Part shown: positions 1 through 5,316 of the stretch, piece after piece
Position numbering within the stretch: position 1 is the first letter of the stretch
Layout: the number at the start of each line of letters is the position of its first letter
NCBI GenBank assembly: GCA_015494775.1
Contig: WGAP01000066.1
Location: 1-7,739, forward strand
Length of the DNA: 7,739 nt
Reading direction: 5' to 3'
From: Flavobacteriales bacterium
GTDB taxonomy: Bacteria; Bacteroidota; Bacteroidia; Flavobacteriales; Flavobacteriaceae
Program-made: the position numbers and the translations under genes
The notes under the pieces: generated by a model
Seen by the model: the letters and a program-made list of their open reading frames with translations, nothing else
Told to the model about the DNA's origin: nothing
Databases searched by the model: none

Positions 1-125
1 ATGTCCAAGCGATCGACCACCTGAGAAACCAATCTTGCCGGATGATTTTGGGGGATATAATCATCCAATGCTTCGGGAAAGAGCGTAATTTGTCCTTGAT
101 TGTAGGGTTTAAACACAGGTTTCAT
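1..125 (-). CDS. IS1182-family transposase, N-terminal fragment
   Basis: The reading frame opens with ATG at 125 and is still open at the left edge (41 full codons). The translation begins MKPVFKPYNQGQ, continues TLFPEALDDYIPQNHPARLV and ends VVDRLD. The pattern of a basic 'Y-N-Q' start, a 'P..LD.YIP..HP.R.V' block and 'V.D.LD' is the characteristic N-terminus of IS1182-family transposases, which belong to the DDE (IS4/IS5-like) superfamily. The catalytic DDE core would lie outside the window. No stop or frameshift is visible in this part, so the gene could be intact. No strong ribosome-binding site precedes the ATG, as is usual in Bacteroidota. Family assignment rests on motif recognition of a short segment. 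Confidence 0.8.
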   Translation of the reverse strand, partial: MKPVFKPYNQGQITLFPEALDDYIPQNHPARLVSQVVDRLD

Positions 126-144
126 CAGCAACGAATTTTTACTG

Positions 145-176
145 CTAATGTACTTAATTCCAGTGAAATAACCAAA
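145..176 (-). promoter_or_regulatory. candidate promoter for the IS transposase
   Basis: On the minus strand a TTTG (176-173) is followed, after 20 bases, by TACATTAG (152-145). This resembles the Bacteroidota -33 (TTTG) and -7 (TAnnTTTG) elements with one mismatch in the -7 box. Transcription would begin roughly ten bases before the transposase ATG at 125, giving a very short leader. Spacing and position fit, but AT-rich DNA gives such matches by chance. Confidence 0.35.
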
Positions 177-249
177 TATTTCAACCTAAAATTTGTCATT
201 AATTTTCAACAATCAAGGGCAAAAAGAGCATTCTAAAAAATATTTGGTT
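170..249. repeat. 12-base perfect inverted repeat inside the IS leader
   Basis: AACCAAATATTT at 170-181 is repeated in inverted orientation as AAATATTTGGTT at 238-249, separated by 56 bases. The outer arm adjoins the presumed IS terminus and the inner arm overlaps the candidate -33 box of the transposase promoter. It may be a subterminal transposase-binding pair, or an AT-rich coincidence. Confidence 0.45.
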
Positions 250-272
250 GGACTTTTTGGACAGCCCCCGGC

Positions 273-302
273 GGCGCCCCCGAACCCGAGCGCCGGGGCG
301 CC
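273..302 (-). terminator. GC-rich terminator-like hairpin after the hydrolase gene
   Basis: GGCGCCCC (273-280) pairs perfectly with GGGGCGCC (295-302) across a 14-base loop, immediately after the TAG stop (305-303) of the hydrolase gene. A second, mutually exclusive 8-base stem is possible (266-273 with 291-298). Position and strength suggest the end of the four-gene minus-strand operon. There is no U-tract after the stem. Instead the presumed IS end begins within about five bases, so a tail may have been displaced by the insertion, or this may be a non-canonical or mRNA 3'-stabilising hairpin. Confidence 0.45.
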
Positions 303-962
303 CTAAAAATCCTTTAAAAAATCCGCTATCAAAGCCGAAACACGCCGGGGATGCGTCATCAAAGCCAAATGTCCGGCGCCTTCCACCGGCTTTAACTCGC
401 CCGTCAAACGGCCGTAGGGAAAAATACGGTCGGCCGTGCCGTGGATGTGCACATACGCCACAGCCGGAACATCGCCGCGCCAATGCAAAATGCTACGCAT
501 GGCCCAACGAAAATAGGCGGCATCGCGCATGCTCATATAGTCGGCATACAACTGCAAGCGCTTGCGCAGCGCACGGGTTGGCATCCAAGGCGCAAGCCGT
601 TCGGGACGGGTAATAAGTCCGTAAGGGAAAAGCCGCCAAAGGCCCGTATTGCGCGCCAGGGCAAAACGGGGCGGAAAAGCACGATGCGTCTTGACCGTGG
701 AAATAAAAATCAGGCCCGCCGCCGGCAATTGACGGCTCATTTCGTTGATAATCACGCCGCCAAACGACATACCGGCCAGGATGCTGCCGGGCGCTACGGC
801 ATAATGCCGGATAAGCCGTTCCGTATAGGCACCAAGCGGCTCGCGGGGGCTTTGGGGCATCAACCATTCCATAGGAAAGATTTCGTAGCCCGCCGGCCAA
901 CGGATGTGGCGGTAAATACGGCTTCCGGCGCCCATACCGGGCATCAGGTAAATACGTTTCAT
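303..962 (-). CDS. small alpha/beta-hydrolase fold protein
   Basis: The 219-residue protein has the compact single-domain layout of an alpha/beta hydrolase. It has an N-terminal strand and a glycine-rich oxyanion-type loop (LMPGMGAGS, residues 6-14). The nucleophile elbow is GMSFG with Ser66. A late acidic residue, Asp178, lies in HGTADRIFP, and the catalytic-type histidine is His198 in GAGH near the C-terminus. Together these give a plausible Ser-Asp-His triad for an esterase, lipase or thioesterase-like reaction. There is no signal peptide, so it should be cytoplasmic. The substrate cannot be told from sequence. Its ATG overlaps the mtaB stop by four bases (ATGA, 959-962), making it the last gene of the pssA-VTT-mtaB operon. 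The start at 962 is fixed by that overlap and by the LMPGMG strand beginning a few residues later. The fold is secure, the specific function unknown. Confidence 0.85.
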   Translation of the reverse strand: MKRIYLMPGMGAGSRIYRHIRWPAGYEIFPMEWLMPQSPREPLGAYTERLIRHYAVAPGSILAGMSFGGVIINEMSRQLPAAGLIFISTVKTHRAFPPRFALARNTGLWRLFPYGLITRPERLAPWMPTRALRKRLQLYADYMSMRDAAYFRWAMRSILHWRGDVPAVAYVHIHGTADRIFPYGRLTGELKPVEGAGHLALMTHPRRVSALIADFLKDF

Positions 963-2263
963 CCTTCGATGATTTTTCCGGCGGCTCCGTAAGCGGTTTG
1001 TTCAAGCAAGCGGACGCGGCGGATACTTCCGGGCAGTTCCGGCGCATAGGGAACCGACACGCGAATGTAATTGTCGGTCCAACCGTAGATACGACCCTCG
1101 CGGATGTCGTTTTCGAACAACACCGGACGGACGCCGTCCAATTGCTCCTGCACAAAAAGCGCATGCTTGCGCGCCGACAATTCGCGCAACAGGCGGCTGC
1201 GTTCCTTTTTGACCGCGCCGCTTACCTTGTCCTTCGTCCGCGAAGCAGGTGTGCCCGGCCGGTCGGAATAGGGGAATACGTGCAGGTAGGTAAAGGGCAA
1301 TTCTTTCAGGAAGGCATAGGTCTCACGGAAAAGCTCGTCCGTTTCGCCCGGGAAACCCACAATGACATCCACGCCCACGCCTGCGTCGGGTCGCAATGCC
1401 TTGATTTGTTCCACCCGTTGCCAGTGCAATTCGCGCCGGTAGCGGCGACGCATCATGCCCAAAACGGTGTTGCTCCCGCTTTGTAACGGAATATGAAAAT
1501 GCGGTAAAAAGCTACGGCTTTCGCCTAGGGTGAAATGAATAATTTCGTCGGTGAGCAAATTGGGCTCAATGGACGATATACGATAGCGTTCAATGCCTTC
1601 CACGGCATCCAATGCGCGAATCAGGTCGAAAAAATTCCTTGTTTTTCCTTGATGTTCGTCCTTGAAAGTTCCGATGTTGACGCCCGTCAGGATGATTTCC
1701 TTCACGCCTTGCCGGGCCAATTCACGGGCTTGTTCCACAATGCTTTCCAATGCGGGATTGCGCCCCTTGCCCCGGGCCGTGGGAATGATGCAATAGGTGC
1801 ATGGATAATCGCATCCGTCCTGGATTTTCAGAAACGAACGCGTGCGGTCGCCCGACGAAAAAGCGGGCAAAAAACCTAATTGTTCCGCATCATCTCCTTC
1901 GATAATTCCACCGGTTTCGCCGCGTAGCAAGGGCAGGATATGTTGGTTCATGCGAAATTTTTCGTTGAGCCCCAACACCAAATCCACGCCCGGAATGGCT
2001 GCCACCGCCTCGGCATCGCGCTGGGCAAAACAGCCGAAGGCAATCACCTTGGCCGCAGGCCTTCGCCTCTTGACTTGACGGATCATTTCGCGCAGTTTTT
2101 TTTCGGCATTGGCCGTTACGGTGCAGGTATTGATGGCATACACATCGGCCGGTCCGTCGAAGGGTACGCGACGGGCCACCGAAATACTGCGGGCAATGGC
2201 CGAAGTTTCGGCAAAATTGAGCTTGCAGCCCAAAGTTTCGAAGGCAATGGTCGGCTTGTTCAT
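959..2263 (-). CDS. mtaB: tRNA t6A37 C2-methylthiotransferase (MtaB)
   Basis: A radical-SAM enzyme of 434 residues, the usual length for the family. MtaB converts N6-threonylcarbamoyladenosine at position 37 of ANN-decoding tRNAs to its 2-methylthio form, stabilising codon-anticodon pairing. The N-terminal methylthiotransferase domain has the three cysteines for the auxiliary 4Fe-4S cluster: Cys13 (LGCKLN), Cys47 (NTCTVT) and Cys78 (GCFAQR). The radical-SAM motif CxxxCxxC is Cys151, Cys155, Cys158. HIPLQSGS (257-264) and VGFPGET (302-308) are typical core motifs, and residues from about 375 on form the TRAM RNA-binding domain. GCKLN and the overall form favour MtaB over MiaB or RimO. An in-frame ATG exists at 2308, but the start at 2263 fits the family N-terminus and gives an ATGA overlap with the VTT gene. 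All six cluster cysteines are present, so it should be active. Confidence 0.93.
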   Translation of the reverse strand: MNKPTIAFETLGCKLNFAETSAIARSISVARRVPFDGPADVYAINTCTVTANAEKKLREMIRQVKRRRPAAKVIAFGCFAQRDAEAVAAIPGVDLVLGLNEKFRMNQHILPLLRGETGGIIEGDDAEQLGFLPAFSSGDRTRSFLKIQDGCDYPCTYCIIPTARGKGRNPALESIVEQARELARQGVKEIILTGVNIGTFKDEHQGKTRNFFDLIRALDAVEGIERYRISSIEPNLLTDEIIHFTLGESRSFLPHFHIPLQSGSNTVLGMMRRRYRRELHWQRVEQIKALRPDAGVGVDVIVGFPGETDELFRETYAFLKELPFTYLHVFPYSDRPGTPASRTKDKVSGAVKKERSRLLRELSARKHALFVQEQLDGVRPVLFENDIREGRIYGWTDNYIRVSVPYAPELPGSIRRVRLLEQTAYGAAGKIIEG

Positions 2264-2913
2264 GCCCGGGTTCTTTTGTTTCGTATCATTTTCCACCAAA
2301 GTAGCCACAAAATAACATAAACCCCCGAAATACCCAAAAGCGCGGGATAGGGATTCTCGCGCGAACTCACCGAACCCAAATACACCAACACCACGGCATA
2401 GGGCAACGTGCCCAACAAATAATACAAGGCAAACTTACCGAAACCCATCCGGTGAATGCCCGCCAAGCAGCAGGTGGACTCGGGCAACATGGGCAAGGCC
2501 CGCGAAACAATCAATGCACCGGCGCCGTAGGTATGGAACAACTCGCGCACTTGGCGCATCTCGTCCTCACCGCCGAGCACCCAACGCAAAATCCGGTGCC
2601 CCGACCAACGGCAAAGCATATAGGCCGTCAGACCCGATAGGAACATGCCCGTAACCGATGTGGCCAATCCGGCCCAAAAACCCAACAGATAACCCGCACT
2701 GGTTACCAGAAAAATCGTAGGCACGGCAAAAAACACATCCGAAGCCAACAACAAGGCAATAACGGCGGCAATCACTGCGGGCGAACTTCCGGTTACCTCG
2801 GCCACATAATGCTTCACATCGCTCACCGACAGCCAACCTGTCAGGTTCATCAGCAGGAAAATACCGACAAAAAATCCGATGATGTAAGCATAAAGTTTGA
2901 GCAAATGCTTCAC
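2260..2913 (-). CDS. VTT-domain (TVP38/TMEM64, DedA superfamily) membrane protein
   Basis: A 217-residue integral membrane protein with hydrophobic segments at about 8-25, 46-70, 73-100, 131-150, 160-180 and 190-208, and a basic C-terminal tail (RNKRTRA). The conserved VTT signature is clear: FFAVPTIFLVTSAGYLLG (61-78), which is re-entrant-loop-like, and SRALPMLPE (137-145) followed by a glycine (Gly152) and an M.F..F motif. Members of this superfamily act as lipid scramblases or transporters (eukaryotic TMEM41B and VMP1; bacterial DedA proteins for undecaprenyl phosphate or phosphatidylethanolamine). The substrate of this one is unknown. It starts with GTG at 2913, overlapping the pssA TGA by four bases (GTGA), and its own stop overlaps the mtaB start. 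Coupling to a phospholipid-synthesis gene is consistent with a role in moving or balancing phospholipids, but that is inference. Confidence 0.85.
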   Translation of the reverse strand: MKHLLKLYAYIIGFFVGIFLLMNLTGWLSVSDVKHYVAEVTGSSPAVIAAVIALLLASDVFFAVPTIFLVTSAGYLLGFWAGLATSVTGMFLSGLTAYMLCRWSGHRILRWVLGGEDEMRQVRELFHTYGAGALIVSRALPMLPESTCCLAGIHRMGFGKFALYYLLGTLPYAVVLVYLGSVSSRENPYPALLGISGVYVILWLLWWKMIRNKRTRA

Positions 2914-3608
2914 ACCCGGAACTTTTTGAAATAAATCAACGAAAGCAAAATGTAAAGCAACAAAACGAAAACAATGCCCGGAATGCCCATCCCGATCAAC
3001 AGGGCGGCCGAAAGGATGATCAAAACATATTTAAGCGCATTGTTCCGCCACGACCAATCCTTGAATTTAAGGGCCAGCAAAGGCACGGGTGCATTGAGCA
3101 TCAAGGCCGAAAAAAGCACAATCGACACGGCCGCCACAGGCATACAAAAATAGGGCGTCAGGAAAAAATGCGGGTAAGCAACAATGCTCAATCCTACGGA
3201 AAACAAAAAAAGTGCGTTGGCCGGCGTGGGCAGGCCGATGAAATGTTCCTTTTGGCGCGGATCCAAATTAAAACGGGCCAGGCGCAAGGCCGAAGCCGCC
3301 GCAATTACCAATGCAAACCAAGGCACCGACGAAGCGGGCATTACTTCCCGCCAAACACGGAACAACAAAAAGGAAGGTGCCAATCCGCTGGTTACCAAAT
3401 CGGCCATGGAGTCCAACTCCAAACCCAAGGCCGAACTCGTGCCGGTGAGCCGAGCCGTAAAGCCGTCGATAAAATCAAAACCGATGCCTGCCAAAACAAG
3501 CCAAAAAGCCGTCATATATGCCCCGCGAAAAATAAAAATGATGGCCGCCGTGCCCGCCAAAAGGTTGAGCAAGGTAAAAAAATTGGCTAAATTGCGTCGG
3601 ACAGGCAT
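2910..3608 (-). CDS. pssA: CDP-diacylglycerol--serine O-phosphatidyltransferase
   Basis: A 232-residue membrane enzyme that joins CDP-diacylglycerol and L-serine to give phosphatidylserine and CMP, the precursor of phosphatidylethanolamine. The CDP-alcohol phosphotransferase signature is complete: Asp45, Asp48-Gly49, Ala52-Arg53, Gly62, Asp66 and Asp70 (the D..DG..AR........G...D...D pattern). The N-terminal RRNLANFFTLLNLLAG is typical of the membrane-embedded type II PssA of Bacteroidota and Bacillus. About seven or eight hydrophobic helices follow, ending with a basic KKFRV tail. The frame is open upstream to 4172, but that extension lies antisense to the DUF4294 gene. The ATG at 3608 matches the family start and sits 25 bases after a TAnnTTTG promoter element. 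It is the first gene of the minus-strand operon. The decarboxylase gene psd, often a neighbour, is not in this window. Confidence 0.92.
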   Translation of the reverse strand: MPVRRNLANFFTLLNLLAGTAAIIFIFRGAYMTAFWLVLAGIGFDFIDGFTARLTGTSSALGLELDSMADLVTSGLAPSFLLFRVWREVMPASSVPWFALVIAAASALRLARFNLDPRQKEHFIGLPTPANALFLFSVGLSIVAYPHFFLTPYFCMPVAAVSIVLFSALMLNAPVPLLALKFKDWSWRNNALKYVLIILSAALLIGMGIPGIVFVLLLYILLSLIYFKKFRV

Positions 3609-3611
3609 AAA

Positions 3612-3630
3612 ATTTGCACGGTATTTGCAC
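3612..3630 (+). repeat. tandem ATTTGCAC pair in the divergent spacer
   Basis: ATTTGCAC occurs at 3612-3619 and again at 3623-3630, 11 bases start to start (about one helical turn), in the 48-base spacer between pssA and the divergent DUF4294 gene. The second copy is flanked by CGGT (3619-3622) and ACCG (3629-3632), a small inverted repeat. It could be a regulator site, decayed promoter elements for the plus strand, or chance. No consensus TAnnTTTG for the plus-strand gene was found here. Confidence 0.4.
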
Positions 3631-3633
3631 CGG

Positions 3634-3641
3634 CAAAGGTA
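3634..3641 (-). promoter_or_regulatory. Bacteroidota -7 element of the pssA operon (TACCTTTG)
   Basis: Read on the minus strand, 3641-3634 is TACCTTTG, an exact match to TAnnTTTG, followed by C as is common in this phylum. It would place the transcript start near 3627, about 20 bases before the pssA ATG. No clear TTTG -33 box is seen at the right distance, and that region is already inside the DUF4294 coding sequence. Confidence 0.6.
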
Positions 3642-3656
3642 GCTATTTTGAAAAAT

Positions 3657-4475
3657 ATGATTCGACGATTGCTTCTCATCCTGTTTGTCCCGGGGCTGCC
3701 CCTGATTGCCCGGGCGCAATCTACCGACAGCACTTTCGAAGCCCGCAGGCAGGAAGTGATGAAGCAATGGATGGCCTCGGACAGCGTGGAAATAACGCCC
3801 AACGATACCATTCCGGTATTTTCGTTGGACACCGTCATCTTGCTTCCCGACCTGTATTTTTCGCGTATGGCCGATTACTACAAATACCGCGTGCTTTGGC
3901 GCAAAACCGTCAAGGTGTATCCTTTGGCCAAACAAATGGGTGAAGACCTGCAAAAACTGGACGAACGGCTCAGCCGGATGACGCCCGCCCAACGCCGGCA
4001 TTACAAACAAATCGTTGAACGCTATGTGCGCCGGGTCATTGAACCCCAATTGCACGAACTCACCGTAACCGAAGGACGCGTGCTCATCAAATTGGTGCAC
4101 CGGCAAACGGGTATGACCGTGTATGAATTTCTCAAAAAATACAAGAGCGGGCTTTCGGCCGTGTGGTGGCAATCCTTGGCCAAAATCTATAAAATCGATT
4201 TAAAAATGCGTTACGAACCTGCCAAGTCCAAGGATGATTTTTGGATGGAAGATATCTTGCAACGCGCGTTTTCCGAAGGTATTTTGGACCGCACCCCTTC
4301 CAAGGTGCCGGTGGATTATTACAAATTGTTTCCCCGTTTTATGGAAAAAATGCCCGAACGCTACCGCCACCCCGAACGCTTTACCTCGAAACGAAAATTA
4401 TTCCCATCTTTGCGTCGAATGGACAGCGTGCAAAGGGCGCGCCGACAACGCCCCGCCGCGTCCGGAAATCCTTGA
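3657..4475 (+). CDS. secreted DUF4294-domain protein
   Basis: A 272-residue protein of unknown function belonging to DUF4294, a family found in Bacteroidota. Residues 1-20 form a signal peptide (basic MIRR, hydrophobic LLLILFVPGLPLI, then ARA before Gln21), so it should be exported to the periplasm. The conserved domain spans about 49-195: NDTIPVFSLDTVILLP (49-64), KTVKVYPLAK (83-92), a charged helical stretch, EGRVLIKLVHRQTG.TVYEF (139-158) and a Trp-Trp-rich WWQSLAKIY segment (170-178). A proline- and arginine-rich tail follows (about 211-272), ending in a very basic stretch. A TTG codon at 3648 could extend the start by three residues (MKN). I prefer the ATG at 3657. It is transcribed divergently from pssA and ends two bases before the exonuclease gene, so the two probably share a transcript. 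No catalytic motif is recognised. Confidence 0.85.
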   Translation: MIRRLLLILFVPGLPLIARAQSTDSTFEARRQEVMKQWMASDSVEITPNDTIPVFSLDTVILLPDLYFSRMADYYKYRVLWRKTVKVYPLAKQMGEDLQKLDERLSRMTPAQRRHYKQIVERYVRRVIEPQLHELTVTEGRVLIKLVHRQTGMTVYEFLKKYKSGLSAVWWQSLAKIYKIDLKMRYEPAKSKDDFWMEDILQRAFSEGILDRTPSKVPVDYYKLFPRFMEKMPERYRHPERFTSKRKLFPSLRRMDSVQRARRQRPAASGNP

Positions 4476-4477
4476 TT

Positions 4478-5299
4478 ATGAAATTCGATTTTGACCGTCC
4501 GCTTGCTATTTTCGACCTGGAAACCACGGGCATCAACCCGGCCAAAGACCGTATCGTGGAAATCTCCATTCTGCGGGTGGAACCCGACGGCACCGAAACG
4601 CTTTACACCCGCCGCATCAATCCGGGCATTCCCATTCCGCCCAAGGCCACCGAAATTCACGGCATTACGGACGAAGACGTAAAAAACGAACCCAAATTCG
4701 AAGAAGTGGCCGATGAAATCTATCGATTGGTCGAAGATGCCTATTTGGTGGGCTTCAATTCCAACCGCTTCGATTTGCCTATGCTGGTGGAAGAACTCAT
4801 CCGCGCGGGCAAACAAGTGGATTTGAAAAAGAACAAAACCATCGATGTGCAGGTGATTTATCACAAAAAAGAACCCCGCAACCTGTCGGCCGCCTACCGG
4901 TTCTACACGGGCAAAGAATTGGAAAACGCCCATTCAGCCGAAGCCGACGTAAGGGCCACCTGGGAAGTGCTACAAGCGCAATTGGAAAAATATAACGACC
5001 TGCCCCAAACCCCCGACCAATTGGCCGCCTTTGCCGGATTCGGGCGCTATGCCGACTTCCAAGGACGCGTGGTGTATAACGACCAAGGCGACGAAATTAT
5101 CAACTTCGGCAAGTACAAAGGCCAACGCATCGAAGACGTGCTGCAAAAAGACCCGGGCTACTACGGATGGATTATGCAAGCCGATTTTCCCAATTATACC
5201 AAAATGGTTTTCCGTAATGTATATGAACGGATGAAACTCCGCAAACAGGAAGCCGAACTGCAAGCTCTCAAAGATAAATTCAACGGCAACAAACCCTAA
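4478..5299 (+). CDS. DEDDh 3'-5' exonuclease (DnaQ/PolIII epsilon-like) with ExoX-like C-terminal module
   Basis: A 273-residue cytoplasmic nuclease. Residues 8-170 form the RNase-T/DnaQ-type exonuclease domain with all metal-binding acids: Asp13 and Glu15 in FDLETTG (ExoI), Asp99 in GFNSNRFDLPML (ExoII), and His152 and Asp157 in AHSAEADVRAT (ExoIIIepsilon, DEDDh type). The family removes nucleotides from 3' ends of DNA, in proofreading or repair. A linker leads to a second small module (about 205-240) with INFGKYKGQRIEDV and Y..W....FP, like the C-terminal part of ExoX-type exonucleases. With this tail it is probably a stand-alone repair or turnover exonuclease rather than the replicative proofreading subunit. 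The ATG at 4478 is two bases after the DUF4294 stop. An upstream open extension to 4241 overlaps that gene and is not used. hflX follows 17 bases later. Confidence 0.9.
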   Translation: MKFDFDRPLAIFDLETTGINPAKDRIVEISILRVEPDGTETLYTRRINPGIPIPPKATEIHGITDEDVKNEPKFEEVADEIYRLVEDAYLVGFNSNRFDLPMLVEELIRAGKQVDLKKNKTIDVQVIYHKKEPRNLSAAYRFYTGKELENAHSAEADVRATWEVLQAQLEKYNDLPQTPDQLAAFAGFGRYADFQGRVVYNDQGDEIINFGKYKGQRIEDVLQKDPGYYGWIMQADFPNYTKMVFRNVYERMKLRKQEAELQALKDKFNGNKP

Positions 5300-5316
5300 A
5301 ATAATTTTTCCGCACC

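Larger units (their letters stand above)
1..268 (-). mobile_element. IS1182-family insertion sequence, 5' part only (runs off the left edge)
   Basis: This is the upstream end of an insertion sequence read leftward: a transposase start (125 down to 1), an AT-rich non-coding leader (126 to about 250) and a likely terminal sequence. On the minus strand that terminal sequence reads GGGGCTGTCCAAAAAGTCC, between about 268 and 250. From memory, IS1182-type elements often have ends with a GGCTGTC core followed by an A-run, so I place the element boundary at about 265-269. Base composition changes abruptly there, from AT-rich to very GC-rich, which fits a junction. The other inverted repeat and the target duplication lie outside the window, so neither the exact end nor completeness of the copy can be confirmed. 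Confidence 0.65.

Noticed and set aside
42..236. 64-codon plus-strand open frame over the IS leader
   Set aside because: It runs antisense to the transposase start and through AT-rich leader DNA, with no family resemblance.
441..992. 183-codon plus-strand open frame opposite the hydrolase
   Set aside because: Basic, low-information composition typical of the antisense of a GC-rich gene. The hydrolase on the other strand has clear motifs.
2264..2308. Upstream in-frame ATG of mtaB
   Set aside because: The added 15 residues (MATLVENDTKQKNPG) are not part of the family and lie inside the VTT gene. The ATG at 2263 gives the usual N-terminus and an ATGA overlap.
3609..4172. N-terminal extension of the pssA frame
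   Set aside because: It lies antisense to the DUF4294 coding sequence. The known PssA N-terminus starts at the ATG at 3608, just after a promoter element.
4405..4412. CATCTTTG as a possible internal promoter for the exonuclease gene
   Set aside because: One mismatch in the essential TA, no -33 box at the right distance, and the site lies inside the DUF4294 coding sequence. It remains possible but is too weak to list.
4241..4477. Upstream extension of the exonuclease frame
   Set aside because: It overlaps the end of the DUF4294 gene in another frame. The exonuclease domain starts right after the ATG at 4478.
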